Source: Bacteroidota bacterium
Lineage (GTDB): Bacteria > Bacteroidota > Ignavibacteria > OLB7
NCBI GenBank assembly: GCA_018266795.1
Contig: JAFDZV010000001.1
Coordinates: 62,234-126,233 of the forward strand
Direction of reading: 5' to 3'
Length of the DNA stretch: 64,000 nucleotides
This document shows, one piece after another, positions 34,288 to 43,263 of this stretch. Each line of letters opens with the position of its first letter. The stretch's first letter is position 1. The notes under the pieces were generated by a model. That model saw only the letters and a list, made by a program, of their open reading frames with translations. It did no database searches and had not been told where the DNA came from. The translations under genes were made by a program, and so were the position numbers.

Positions 34288-34605
34288 ATGCCAGCCATCG
34301 TTCTCTTCGTGAACTGTGCAAATGCCCACGAGGCACATACCATCGCCCGGAAGCTGGTGGAGGAACGGAATGCAGCATGCTGTACGATTGTTGGCGGCGT
34401 TGAATCGTACTATATCTGGGAGGAGCGAGTGGAGCGTGGGGAGGAGGTGATGATGATGATCAAGACAACCGACGAGCGCTTCGCCGATGTGGAGCGATGC
34501 ATCGAGGAGCTGCACAGCTATGACGTACCGGAGATTATTGCGCTTCCGGTAACGCGGGGTTCCCAACGGTATCTGGCCTGGCTGGAAGGCACCGTGAGCC
34601 GGTAA
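34288..34605 (+). CDS. cutA: CutA1 divalent-cation tolerance protein
   Basis: 105 residues from MPAIVLFVNC. Family motifs: NAHEAHTIARKLVEERNAACCTI, VESYYIWEERVERGEEVMM (in parts), IKTTDERFADVERCIEELH and YDVPEIIALPV, then YLAWL. CutA1 forms a very stable trimer related to PII proteins; a role in copper tolerance was proposed in E. coli but the general function is uncertain. The longer in-frame extension upstream has no family match and was rejected. Confidence 0.95.
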   Translation: MPAIVLFVNCANAHEAHTIARKLVEERNAACCTIVGGVESYYIWEERVERGEEVMMMIKTTDERFADVERCIEELHSYDVPEIIALPVTRGSQRYLAWLEGTVSR

Positions 34606-34727
34606 TCCATGCTGGCGCCGTAACGAGCGCAGAGAACGGCTCGGCGCTCCATCACACGATCATCGCTTGCCGTGTGCACGGCGGGGACATCCATCACAGC
34701 CCATAACGCAAACCACTTCTGCCTCGG

Positions 34728-35768
34728 CTACTGCCCTCCGTACAGCGCCTTCATCTCCTCATCGCGCAGCTTGATTGCGTCGGCGTACTCCTCGAGTGCC
34801 CGCTGCATGAACTCGTTGAACTGTTCGTGCGTGGCGATGGCGCCGCTGGTATAGAATCGCGCCGCTTCGCCGTGGCAGCCGTGGTCGGCGTAGAGCGCGC
34901 CGAGCACAAGCGGCAACGCCGGGTTGTCGTCGCCCAGTTCGCGCTGAACCGACGTGGTTGCCTTGGAGAGTTCCGCGCTCTCGGCAGCGCTCAGGCGATT
35001 GAAGGAGGCCTCGACGCGGCTCTGGTCGTCGCGGGCGTTGCTGAGGGTCCACGAATAAATCGCTTCCGGGATCAGGTCCTTCCCATCCCACGTTGCCGTG
35101 GTATCGGAGGTCTCGGTGTGGAAGAGCTCATTGCCCACGTAGTCCTTCACGGAGACTACGTAGCGTTCGACACCTGCGGTGCGAAGCCAGCGGAACCGCA
35201 CCGCACCATTGGATATCGCAGTGGCGCGAGGCTCCAGTATCACCAGCAACTCGTTCCTGTTGCCGAACGCGCTCCCGAGCCGTTCCGCCGTCTCCAGGCC
35301 GCCGTTGAGCCCCGTGTGTTCGCGGATCTTGCTGTCGGCCTCGTCGCGTGCGCTTTCCTTTGCAGAGTTCTCCGCCTTGTCCAACGCTTCCGAGCCCCCT
35401 TCCACGCGGGTGGCACCTGCCTGGCTGGTGTGGTCGTGATTGCTGGAACTTGCCGCAGCAAGCGTGCGCACGGTGGTGGCCACGGCCGCGTTCTCCCCCT
35501 TGCCCGCGCGCTTCACCGCGTCCGCCACGCGTACCGTGGTCGGCTGTGCGTATTTGATCACCTTGCCGTTCACGGAAAGCTGCAGCGTGGCTCCCGATGC
35601 AACCGTCAGTTCATCCTTCGGCCCCAGCTGTTGGCCGATCGAGGGCTTGCCGCCGCCGTTCACGTTGACAACGCCTGTATAGAAGAGCACGCGAACCGTA
35701 GAGTTCTGTGCCGCTGCCGGGATGGTCAGGACAAGCAGAAGCGTCAGTGTAGAAAGATAAGTGCGCAT
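34728..35768 (-). CDS. Secreted FecR-like domain protein
   Basis: 346 residues, start MRTYLSTLTLLL, signal peptide ending PAAAQ. Residues 20-85 read as a FecR-type domain (VRVLFYTGVVNVNG, LGPKDELTVASGATLQLSVNG). A low-complexity Ala/Glu/Lys helix region follows, then a beta domain (AVRFRWLRTAGVERYVVSVKDY, then IPEAIYSWTLSNA) like the Fn3-type add-ons of FecR-containing envelope proteins, and a C-terminal helical segment (HGCHGEAARFYTSGA, HEQFNEFMQRALEEY) resembling a TPR. No sigma/anti-sigma pair is adjacent. Function unknown. Confidence 0.65.
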   Translation of the reverse strand: MRTYLSTLTLLLVLTIPAAAQNSTVRVLFYTGVVNVNGGGKPSIGQQLGPKDELTVASGATLQLSVNGKVIKYAQPTTVRVADAVKRAGKGENAAVATTVRTLAAASSSNHDHTSQAGATRVEGGSEALDKAENSAKESARDEADSKIREHTGLNGGLETAERLGSAFGNRNELLVILEPRATAISNGAVRFRWLRTAGVERYVVSVKDYVGNELFHTETSDTTATWDGKDLIPEAIYSWTLSNARDDQSRVEASFNRLSAAESAELSKATTSVQRELGDDNPALPLVLGALYADHGCHGEAARFYTSGAIATHEQFNEFMQRALEEYADAIKLRDEEMKALYGGQ

Positions 35769-36029
35769 AGCATTGATCTTCGGGATTGTGCGTCGCCAAA
35801 TTAGTGAATGCCGTTGCCAGATGCCACCGGTCGAGCGGGTGCGGTACAACCTACAACGGGGCGATCTACGATCGGTTAGGCGGAAGGATGCGGCCAACGT
35901 CCTGCAAATCGGTATCCAAATGTTCCCGGCAAGGAGTTAGTTCGTTCGGTTCGTGTATATTCATTCCCCCTTGCACCGGCCGCTGCCGGGAGCATACCAA
36001 TTGATTCCCCGATCCGTGCCGTAATTGAC

Positions 36030-36701
36030 GTGCTGAACGATAAGAGTTCAATCCGTGGAACAACCTTTCGATCGCTTCTCTCGCATGCGGAGGAGCTGAT
36101 TGATGCCGGCCGCATCCGAGAAGCGCGGAGGCTGATTGCGCAGTTCATCGAGCGCAAGAAACTCGATGCATGCGAGCTTCCGTCATTGGCGGCGTTGTAC
36201 CTGCGCGTTGGCAAGCCGGACAGTGCAGTGCTTACCATGCGGCAGGCCGTTACGCAGCTTGGCGAACAGCCGGAGTTGCTGAACTCCTTCGGTTTGCTCC
36301 TCGCCTCGCTCGGGCGCGAACGCGAAAGCCGCGAGCAGTTTGAAGGGGCGTTGCGCATCGATCCCACCAACGCGGAGGCTCTTCGTAATCTCGCGTTCAC
36401 GCTGCACCGCACCGGCCATCGCGACCAGGCCTACAGGATGCTCGTGCGCTGCTATCGCTCGGCGCCGCTCTCAACGGAACTCCGTCTGGTTTGTGGGGCG
36501 CTTCTCGAGATGGACGGACTCCTGGACGAAGCGGCCTGTTGCTATCGCGATGCGATGGAAATGAGTCAGGTTAGCGATCAGGTTACGCTTGCCTCGCAAC
36601 GACTGTTTGCAATCGGCGCCAATCGTGCCGAGTTGAACTTCGAGGATCTGATGAACTCCCTCGGCGGCGGCATCCGGGCTGCGGACCTCGGAGAGTTGTG
36701 A
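36030..36701 (+). CDS. TPR-repeat protein
   Basis: 223 residues, GTG start with no better ATG nearby. At least four tetratricopeptide-like helical pairs: SLLSHAEELIDAGRIREARRLI, PSLAALYLRVGKPDSAVLTM, ELLNSFGLLLASLGRERESREQFEGALRIDP (in parts) and EALRNLAFTLHRTGHRDQAYRML. No signal peptide, so probably a cytosolic scaffold. Partner unknown. The frame is open for some distance upstream of the GTG, so the true start could be earlier. Confidence 0.75.
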   Translation: MLNDKSSIRGTTFRSLLSHAEELIDAGRIREARRLIAQFIERKKLDACELPSLAALYLRVGKPDSAVLTMRQAVTQLGEQPELLNSFGLLLASLGRERESREQFEGALRIDPTNAEALRNLAFTLHRTGHRDQAYRMLVRCYRSAPLSTELRLVCGALLEMDGLLDEAACCYRDAMEMSQVSDQVTLASQRLFAIGANRAELNFEDLMNSLGGGIRAADLGEL

Positions 36702-36744
36702 GCCCCGGCGGGTATGCCGGGCGAGCCGGAGCAGCCGGCCGCAA

Positions 36745-37500
36745 CTACCGTTGATTGTCTAGCCGTACGCCGCGGCGCACGATGACCGGGGAACCCTCGG
36801 CAACGAATGCCGATACCGGCTCGGCGGCAAGTGCGGTCGCGAACTGTTGACCATACAGCGCCGCGGCATCGCAGGTCAGAGATGACGACGCAACACGCCA
36901 CACCCTCCACGACGGATGCTCCACCTGGTACTCCACGCACGAGCCATCGCGCTGCGCGGCATATCCCCAGTAGTGCTCCGTGATGAACTCCTCCTCGGAG
37001 CCGGCCACGAGCGGCTGCGGTCCGCCGATCGTATCCGCACGAATGCCGTTCCATATGCCATCGAAACGCCAGCCGTATTCAACCACTCCATTCGCTCCCA
37101 CGCCCGGGGTCAGCTCAACACGGTGCCGCATCGGCATCGCAACGTACCGTTCGTTGTAAACCAGGCGTGCAACGGCGGCAATGGCATGGCGCGGCACGAT
37201 CTCTTTCACGAACACTACGCCGCGGCGCCAGCCCTCAGGCCCCTTGCGCCGAACGTAGAACCGAAGATTCACCTCCTCGAAGTTGCGATGGAACGGAATG
37301 GGAATCCCGATCACCTTCGTCTTCAGAAACAGAAAGCCGACCATGCTCACGTAGTGGCGGTTGCCCCAGGTATCCAGTTCCGTTCCGCGCGGGACAAGGG
37401 GGAGCAGGATGTCTGGGGCGATGCTGTAGTTCAGCATCGCAAGGCTGCGCCACTCGGCGCTGAGGAACAGAGAAAGGGATGTTGGCTGCTGGTCTGCCAT
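36745..37500 (-). CDS. DUF2071 (YqjF-like) protein
   Basis: 251 residues from MADQQPTSLSLF. Matches the DUF2071 pattern: LSAEWRSLAMLNYSIAP, LPRGTELDTWGNRHYVSMVGFLFLKTKVIGIPIPFHRNFEEVNLRFYVRR (quoted here only for its order: hydrophobic entry, VSMVGF, PFHRNFEEVNLRFYV), FVKEIVPRHAIAAVARLVYNE and the closing EHPSWRVW. The family is structurally acetoacetate-decarboxylase-like but its role is unknown. It lies 16 bp after the secreted protein gene on the same strand. Confidence 0.85.
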   Translation of the reverse strand: MADQQPTSLSLFLSAEWRSLAMLNYSIAPDILLPLVPRGTELDTWGNRHYVSMVGFLFLKTKVIGIPIPFHRNFEEVNLRFYVRRKGPEGWRRGVVFVKEIVPRHAIAAVARLVYNERYVAMPMRHRVELTPGVGANGVVEYGWRFDGIWNGIRADTIGGPQPLVAGSEEEFITEHYWGYAAQRDGSCVEYQVEHPSWRVWRVASSSLTCDAAALYGQQFATALAAEPVSAFVAEGSPVIVRRGVRLDNQR

Positions 37501-37516
37501 GGCATTTCCGTTATCC

Positions 37517-38155
37517 TTACCTGCGGGCGCGCCTGCGCGGAGCCGGTCGCGAGTTGGCCGCCATGAGCTTGAACGAGGCGAAGAACGATGCAACAGGCTG
37601 GCTCTCCACGCTCGCAGCGGAGCCTCCGATGAACCCGACCTGGTAGAGCCGCGTTCCCACCATGTAGTAATCGAATCTCCCGTACATCACCTGGTCGTTC
37701 TTCCGCGTAGTGAAGCGGATGGAGCGGCCGGGATGCCCTTCGAGTGAAAGAGTACGCTCGCCCTCCAATGTGGCCTGCATGTTCTCCAACGCGCCTTCGC
37801 GCGCGCCGTCCAGAATGCGAAGCTCCAGCATGCTGTCGATCGTAGCCCCCTTGAAGTCGTTGTAGCCTATCAGGCAGAGACCTTCATTGGCGTTGATCGC
37901 CGAGTACATGTGAACGCGAATGGTGCCGTTGTCGCTCTCGACGGAGTTGGTTTGAAGCTGTGGCTTGCTGTAGCCCGCGGGAAGGGTGATGCTGAACCGG
38001 CCGTCGGAGGAGACCAGTTGCTCACCCGCGACGCCGGAGTCCGCCCGCACGGATCCATACGAGTGCTGCCGTGCGTGCAGGTAGATAGTGGCCGGCGAGA
38101 CCCGCGACATGGCACTGGCGGCGATGATGAACGAGGCCAGGGCAACGACGATCAT
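37517..38155 (-). CDS. Secreted hypothetical protein
   Basis: 212 residues, start MIVVALASFIIAASAM with an AGGAG ribosome site just upstream on the minus strand. After the signal peptide the mature part looks like a single alpha/beta domain (SSDGRFSITLPAGYSKPQ, LCLIGYNDFKG, GRSIRFTTRKNDQVMYGRFDYYMVGTRLYQVGFIGG, in parts), reminiscent of PsbP/Mog1-fold or DUF1795-type periplasmic proteins. The tail is strongly basic. First gene of a likely two-gene operon with the DUF2071 gene. Confidence 0.65.
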   Translation of the reverse strand: MIVVALASFIIAASAMSRVSPATIYLHARQHSYGSVRADSGVAGEQLVSSDGRFSITLPAGYSKPQLQTNSVESDNGTIRVHMYSAINANEGLCLIGYNDFKGATIDSMLELRILDGAREGALENMQATLEGERTLSLEGHPGRSIRFTTRKNDQVMYGRFDYYMVGTRLYQVGFIGGSAASVESQPVASFFASFKLMAANSRPAPRRRARR

Positions 38156-38424
38156 GCGATACTCCTCTTCTGAAGCTACCGTTGGCGTGGGGGCGTCGCG
38201 AAACGGTTGGGTGTTCCACCGATGACGGACTGCGACAACCATGACGAAGATAGCGGTTTTGGTTCGCCCTATCCGCATGATCATGGCCGGATGATGAAGA
38301 AGATGGCGAGAGAGAGGAAGGTGGAAGGATATGACCTGAAGCCGAGTGGAGGTCCCGCAATGTAGGTAGGCAGCCGATGCAGGCTGTGCGCCGACCTCGC
38401 TGCGTCGACCTCGCTACGCCGGGC

Positions 38425-38859
38425 TCATGCCGGGGGCGCAGGCTGCCTGGTTGCGCGCGGCACGGCGCAGGCCGTGAGCCCAAGCCAGCGCGAGATTCGT
38501 TGGCGGTTGTGCGCCACCGCCGCGTACAGAACAATTTCGGCCGCGAGGAGCGGAGGGAGAAGGTAGATGATAACCGGGAGTACGGACCACGGGAAGTGCC
38601 GCCAGCAGAAGTGGTTCAGCGAGAAGGCCCCGCCGTAGACCCGGCCGCGGTGCGTGATGGTGTGAATGCGCCGAGCGCAGAGTTCGTAGTCGATGCCGAA
38701 TGCCTGCAGTTCCTCCTCCGTGAACATCTGGTACGGATGCACGGCGTATATGCCGTTGCGTGCGATACGCCGCGCCAGCTCGGCCGACTTCGTGCAGATC
38801 CCGCAGTCACCGTCGAAGAGGAGAACGTCCTGCGAGCCCAGTTGGAAGGATGTGTTCAT
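38425..38859 (-). CDS. DCC-family (DUF393) thiol-disulfide oxidoreductase
   Basis: 144 residues with the DCC motif FDGDCGICT (residues about 15-23) and the family's later YQMFTEEELQAFGI, GRVYGGAFSLNHFCWR and hydrophobic PVIIYLLPPLLAAEIVLY. A thioredoxin-like redox role has been proposed for the family from the D-x2-C-x2-C motif. Membrane association through the late hydrophobic segment is likely. Confidence 0.88.
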   Translation of the reverse strand: MNTSFQLGSQDVLLFDGDCGICTKSAELARRIARNGIYAVHPYQMFTEEELQAFGIDYELCARRIHTITHRGRVYGGAFSLNHFCWRHFPWSVLPVIIYLLPPLLAAEIVLYAAVAHNRQRISRWLGLTACAVPRATRQPAPPA

Positions 38860-38923
38860 ACGTCACCTGAATTTCCCGGCGTTCAACGTGCGGGCGCCGT
38901 TCGCTGTGAGGGGCGGACGGGAC

Positions 38924-39604
38924 TCAATCCTCGCCATTCGCGTGAGCGCATTCGGCGGCAAGCGGGCAGGAGCCGCATGCGGGCCGCGTCCGTCTGCAAA
39001 GCGTTCGTCCGTGTTCGCGGAGCAGCATGTGAGCGCCGATCAGCCAGTCGTAGTTGGCCGCGGGGATCTGCGGAGCAACGGCGTCGCGAACCGAACGATA
39101 GGAGGCGGAGTAGTTCTTCTGCTCGGCGCCATACCCAACCCGCAGCAGCACGCGGAGACCGTTGGATTCCGGCGCGAGATATGGATGTGTGCGGGTCATC
39201 ATCAGAATCTTTTCGGCGCCCGGTTCTCCGATCATCGGAAACGTTGCAAGCTCCTTTCTGGCCGTCGCCAGCGGCAGTGCCAGCAGGGCGCGCATGTCGC
39301 CGCCATAAGAGTCCAGCACGATGCGTGCCGATGTCTGCATCCGCTCCGCACGTTCCTCGGCGTAGATGCCGCCGCCGCGGAGCACTTCGGCCAACAGGTG
39401 CGGAGATACATGCGCGATGGCTTCCGGGGTGATGCCGATCTCCGAACGAAGACGCACGAGTGTTGCCGTGCGTGCCGTATCATCGCTCAGGTAGGCGGCC
39501 TGTTCCCAAAGCACGAATTCGAACGCTGTTTCCGCCGGAGGCGGTGACGGCGTTCCATACTGCGCGTGCAGCCGGTCGATCATCGCGGCAAGTGCAATGG
39601 GCAT
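38924..39604 (-). CDS. Endonuclease III-like HhH-GPD Fe-S protein with altered active site
   Basis: 226 residues, start MPIALAAMI. The C-terminus CRRTRPACGSCPLAAEC fits exactly the C-x6-C-x2-C-x5-C 4Fe-4S loop of endonuclease III/MutY. Upstream, LRGGGIYAEERAERMQTSA and the helix-hairpin-helix region FPMIGEPGAEKIL align with the family. The position of the EndoIII catalytic lysine (GVGRKTA) is Pro/Glu here, and the catalytic Asp in the VDTHV motif is Glu (APESNGLRV). Such changes occur in non-lyase or DNA-binding-only relatives. Probably binds DNA; glycosylase activity is uncertain. Confidence 0.75.
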   Translation of the reverse strand: MPIALAAMIDRLHAQYGTPSPPPAETAFEFVLWEQAAYLSDDTARTATLVRLRSEIGITPEAIAHVSPHLLAEVLRGGGIYAEERAERMQTSARIVLDSYGGDMRALLALPLATARKELATFPMIGEPGAEKILMMTRTHPYLAPESNGLRVLLRVGYGAEQKNYSASYRSVRDAVAPQIPAANYDWLIGAHMLLREHGRTLCRRTRPACGSCPLAAECAHANGED

Positions 39605-39842
39605 GCGGCAACTTAGCGATCCCCGGGATATCGTTGATGGGATTGCTGCTCCGTGTGGAGATCGCCCGGCTTCAGCCGGCGCAGCGGTATGATGAAGCCT
39701 GCGGTGCGATTGCAGGAGCGTCGGGAACCGGAGACGACGCATGACGCCGGTCCCCGGCCCAGGCCGGTTGCTTCACAACGAAACGGCTCCCATACCGCGA
39801 GTGCATGCGGGCCGTTGAGACTGGTCAGGAGCGGGGGCGTGC

Positions 39843-40616
39843 TCAGGCTGCGCGCCGGTAGACTTTGAATGCCTGGGATGCGAAGAACGACGTAAGGAGC
39901 ACGAAGCCCGCAAGGAGCGCCATGTTCACTCCCACACCTCCCCAGTTGGTGCCGGCCATGGCGTCTCGCGCGGCGTTCACTCCCCAGTTCACCGGATTCA
40001 CCTTTGCGATCACGCCGATCCAGCTCGGCATCAACGTGGCCGCCATGAATGCGGTGGAGAGAAACGTCAGCGGCATGCCGAAGAAATTGATCACCGCTAT
40101 CAGTGTCTCCTCGCGCCGCGTGAGAAGTGCCACGCCGTTGGAAAAGGCGGAGAAGCCGGCCCCCAGCAGTGCGGCGATGCCGAGAATGGCGAGGAACGCA
40201 CCGATGCCGCCGGGAAGCGATGCGCCGAGCACCAGCCCGAAGAGGAGGATGATCAGCGATTGCACCAGCACCGTCACCGCCGCGTGAAGTACCCGCGCCG
40301 CGATCAGCGCGCCGCGATGCGCCGGCGTTGCAAGCATCCGATCCATCACCCCCTCGTTCAGATCCTCGATCAATCCCATTCCGGACCATGCCGAACCGAA
40401 CAGCGCCGTCATGATCACCACACCCGGCGTCAGGAACTCGATGTACGTGGTGTCGCCGAATCCAGGCAGCTCCACCACACGGCGGAACAACTGACCGTAG
40501 AGCGTAAGCCAGATCACCGGCTGCACCAGTGTCACGACAATCCAGATGGGAATGCGGAGTGTCGTTCGCAGATGGCGGACCAGAAGGTGAAGCGTATCCG
40601 ATATGAACGTTCTCAT
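39843..40616 (-). CDS. ABC-2 type exporter permease (DrrB-like)
   Basis: 257 residues with six hydrophobic segments, e.g. IWIVVTLVQPVIWLTLYG, FLTPGVVIMTALFGSAWSG, VLVQSLIILLFGLVLGA, AFLAILGIAALLGAGFSAF, INFFGMPLTFLSTAFM and ALLAGFVLLTSFFA. DRMLATPAHRGALI is the cytosolic coupling-helix motif typical of DrrB/NodJ-type permeases. The start ATG overlaps the stop of the ATPase gene by 4 bp (ATGA), so translation is coupled. Substrate probably a drug, lipid or polyketide-like molecule, not determinable. Confidence 0.93.
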   Translation of the reverse strand: MRTFISDTLHLLVRHLRTTLRIPIWIVVTLVQPVIWLTLYGQLFRRVVELPGFGDTTYIEFLTPGVVIMTALFGSAWSGMGLIEDLNEGVMDRMLATPAHRGALIAARVLHAAVTVLVQSLIILLFGLVLGASLPGGIGAFLAILGIAALLGAGFSAFSNGVALLTRREETLIAVINFFGMPLTFLSTAFMAATLMPSWIGVIAKVNPVNWGVNAARDAMAGTNWGGVGVNMALLAGFVLLTSFFASQAFKVYRRAA

Positions 40617-41611
40617 CGCTGATCTCCTCCGCGTCTGTTTGCCGGCGCCTGATGATTCTGTTCGGCCATGCCGTTGCTCGTGAAACGATGGCCGGTGTAG
40701 TGGAGGTACACGTCGTCGAGTGACGGGCGGCTGAGCGTAACCGCGTTCACACCGATGCCGGCGCGCTCGAGTGCCGTGATAAGAGCCGGAACGGCAGTGG
40801 CGCCGTGGGCGACGCGTGCGACGATCGAGTCGCCATCTTCGATTACCTCCAGCACTTCCTCCATCGTCCGAAGCACGGATGCTCCTTCGGATGTCCTTCC
40901 CTCGACGTTCAACGTCACGGAGTCTCCCTCGATCTTGGCCTTCAGATCGCTCGGCACCCCCTCGATCACCACGCGTCCGCGATCGATGATGGCCACGCGA
41001 TCGCACAGCTGATCTGCCTCCTCCAGGTAGTGCGTCGTGAGGAGCACCGTGAGTTTCCGTTCCTGGCGTATCCTCTTCAGATCTGCCCAGAGTGCGGATC
41101 GTGTCTCGGGATCGAGGCCTGTCGTGGGCTCATCCAGATAGAGAACCTCCGGTTCGTGAACCAGGCCCATCGCGATATCCAGGCGGCGTTTCATGCCGCC
41201 GGAGTAGGTGTTCACCAGGCGGTCCGCGGCTTCGGTCAGCCCGATCCATTCCAGCAGCGAGCCGACGCGTCCGGCGATATCACGCTTCGGAACGCGCTCC
41301 AGATGCGCCTGCAGTGTAAGGTTCTCGCGGCCGGTTCCGTGGCGGTCCACACCGGATGCCTGCGCAACGTAGCCGATGCGCCTGCGCACGCCGGCAGCAT
41401 CGCTCTCCACATCACGCCCTGCAACCTGGGCGCTGCCGCCGCTCGGTACGCTGAGTGTGGCGAGCATGCGCACGGTGGTGCTCTTGCCAGCGCCGTTCGG
41501 TCCAAGCAGACCGAATATCTCGCCGGCGCTCACGGTGAAGGAGACGTCCGTGACGGCGTCAACTCCGTTTCTGTAGGTCTTGCAGAGATGATCCACAACG
41601 ATTGCGTTCAT
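40613..41611 (-). CDS. ABC transporter ATP-binding protein (DrrA-like)
   Basis: 332 residues. Walker A GPNGAGKST (about 37-45), signature YSGGMKRRLDIAMGL, Walker B VLYLDEPTTGLDPETRS and switch HYLEEADQLCDRV. The extended C-terminal domain (residues about 225-310) is the DrrA-type regulatory tail found in daunorubicin-resistance exporters. Coupled to the permease by a 4-bp overlap. Together with the downstream permease it should form an exporter. The gene lies in the operon that faces the MarR operators. Confidence 0.95.
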   Translation of the reverse strand: MNAIVVDHLCKTYRNGVDAVTDVSFTVSAGEIFGLLGPNGAGKSTTVRMLATLSVPSGGSAQVAGRDVESDAAGVRRRIGYVAQASGVDRHGTGRENLTLQAHLERVPKRDIAGRVGSLLEWIGLTEAADRLVNTYSGGMKRRLDIAMGLVHEPEVLYLDEPTTGLDPETRSALWADLKRIRQERKLTVLLTTHYLEEADQLCDRVAIIDRGRVVIEGVPSDLKAKIEGDSVTLNVEGRTSEGASVLRTMEEVLEVIEDGDSIVARVAHGATAVPALITALERAGIGVNAVTLSRPSLDDVYLHYTGHRFTSNGMAEQNHQAPANRRGGDQR

Positions 41612-41659
41612 GTGTTTCTCGATACATGTTATCGTGCGAAGCTCGACGTGGCAACGGCG

Positions 41660-42337
41660 TCAGTGTGAAGCGATGACAACCTTGCTTGCGCCTCCCCGGA
41701 TGCGAATATCGTATCCGTTCCCCTCATCGCTGAATCCGGAGGACTCCCATCGGGTCCGGCTGCCGATTGCACCGAAGTGGCTGGCATCCAGCGTAAGCCG
41801 GTAGGCGCCGCCGACGATGTCGACGCGGGCCTGCGTTCCCGCGGGCCGGTACAGCGTAACCTGGCTTACACCTCCGGTGAGATGAATCGGTACGATGCCG
41901 ACCGGCTTCGGAAGCATCACTACAACGTTGCTCAGGCCGCCGTTGTGAGCGAGCGACAGAAGCTGCAGTTCCTCCAGATTCATCGTAACCCACGCCGCTC
42001 CGCCGTTCGACTCGATGCTCCAGGGGATTGCCGTGTTGAGGAGTATCGTCCCGGGGCGCTCTCCGCGAAAGGGGAAGCTTCGGAAGAACGAATGATACTG
42101 GATCTCCACCGTATCCTCGGTGATGTGCATGCCGGGAACGGGGTGCTCGAAGCGTGCGCGGAAGAACTCGTCGCTCAGAGGCATTCCCTGAATCGTGACA
42201 TAGCGGGCGATGCTGTTGGTGAATCGGAGATGGCCTGTCCCGGCCTCGCCGAGCGGAGTGGCCACTTCGATTCCGTCGTCGTCATCACCCAGATCCACCC
42301 AGTGTTCGTACGATTCTGATTGCCGGATCTCGTTCAT
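41660..42337 (-). CDS. Hypothetical beta-helix-like protein of the exporter operon
   Basis: 225 residues, no signal peptide or membrane segment. Residues 75-225 have the regular strand pattern of LiaF/DUF4097-type adhesin-like (toastrack) domains: VTMNLEELQLLSLAHNGGL, VPIHLTGGVSQVTLYRPAG, ARVDIVGGAYRLTLDAS and IRIRGGASKVVIASH. The first half is different (FFRSFPFRGERPGTILLN). It is first in the ABC operon, 48 bp before the ATPase gene, so it may sense or assist the exporter; that is inference. Confidence 0.6.
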   Translation of the reverse strand: MNEIRQSESYEHWVDLGDDDDGIEVATPLGEAGTGHLRFTNSIARYVTIQGMPLSDEFFRARFEHPVPGMHITEDTVEIQYHSFFRSFPFRGERPGTILLNTAIPWSIESNGGAAWVTMNLEELQLLSLAHNGGLSNVVVMLPKPVGIVPIHLTGGVSQVTLYRPAGTQARVDIVGGAYRLTLDASHFGAIGSRTRWESSGFSDEGNGYDIRIRGGASKVVIASH

Positions 42338-42528
42338 GGTTGTTCAGGTGAGGTGTTGAGCTGCCATCGATGCCCGGCAGCGGGGAGGCGTGTCGCGAAC
42401 CGCGGCCGGCGCATTGCAGCGGGATGAAGCCGAGGCGGGTCGCGGCGCGGATCGTAGATTGCAGACGCTTCACCCCGGACGCCGCGCCCTTTGTACGATA
42501 ACATGGACGAACGCGGCGTATGTTTTTG

Positions 42529-42557
42529 CTTAGCTGCTAATTATCTTAGCGGCTAAG
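42529..42557. promoter_or_regulatory. Two TTAGCNGCTAA palindromes, probable MarR operators
   Basis: Two perfect 11-bp palindromes, TTAGCTGCTAA (42530-42540) and TTAGCGGCTAA (42546-42556; extended by one further base pair on each side), with centres 16 bp apart. They lie in the divergent spacer between marR and the exporter operon, 31 bp before the marR ATG. MarR dimers bind such dyads. A weak -7-like TATCTTAG overlaps the second copy. Confidence 0.8.
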
Positions 42558-42586
42558 ACGATGTCAACTTAGGTTTGTTTCGCTTG

Positions 42587-43072
42587 ATGGCAAAAAAGAA
42601 TCGCACGCGCGAACAACTGGTGCTCGGGCTTCAGGAGATGGGGCGGATGCTGAGCACTGCAACGGTACTCTATCACCAGGTGATCGCGGAGCGTCTGGGG
42701 CTGAGCGCATCCGATCACAAGTATGCCGACGTTCTTCTGCGAACGGGTCCCGTTACCGCCGGCGAGTTCGCCGATCTCACCGGCCTCACCACCGGTGCGA
42801 TTACCGGCGTCGTGGACCGCCTGGAGCAGATCGGCCTTGTGCGTCGCGTGAAGGATCCGAACGACCGGAGACGCGTGATCATCGAGATTGTGCATAACCC
42901 TGCGATCGAGCGAACGTTCTCGGATCTTTTCGCCTCGCTCGTCGAGGCAACCGAACGGCTTGCCCGCCACTACACGCTCAGCCAGTTGGAACTGATTTAC
43001 GATTACATGCTGCGTTGCAAGACCATGATGGAAGAGGAGCAGAGGAAGCTTCGCAGCCGCCAGCCGTCCTGA
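42587..43072 (+). CDS. MarR-family transcriptional regulator
   Basis: 161 residues from the ATG MAKKNRTREQ; a TTG four codons upstream is the alternative. The winged-helix core is clear: GPVTAGEFADLTGLTTGAITGVVDRLEQIGLV, then RVKDPNDRRRVIIEI as the wing, with dimerisation helices at both ends. It probably represses itself and the divergent ABC exporter operon through the two palindromes immediately upstream, with a small-molecule inducer exported by the pump; this is the usual MarR circuit and is inferred from position. Confidence 0.92.
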   Translation: MAKKNRTREQLVLGLQEMGRMLSTATVLYHQVIAERLGLSASDHKYADVLLRTGPVTAGEFADLTGLTTGAITGVVDRLEQIGLVRRVKDPNDRRRVIIEIVHNPAIERTFSDLFASLVEATERLARHYTLSQLELIYDYMLRCKTMMEEEQRKLRSRQPS

Positions 43073-43263
43073 CCGGCCGGGGCCTGCGAACGTTCATGCT
43101 TCGTCGCGTGCGCAGCCGGTGCAGCGGGGAATAACGATTGATGACGTCGCGGGCCGCCAATATCGATTGTGATTGCACGTCGCCAAGGCTCAACCGTTCG
43201 CAATGATGCGCGGCACCTGAATGGTTCGCGCATGTTTCCAACACGATACCCGGAGTTTGAGTT

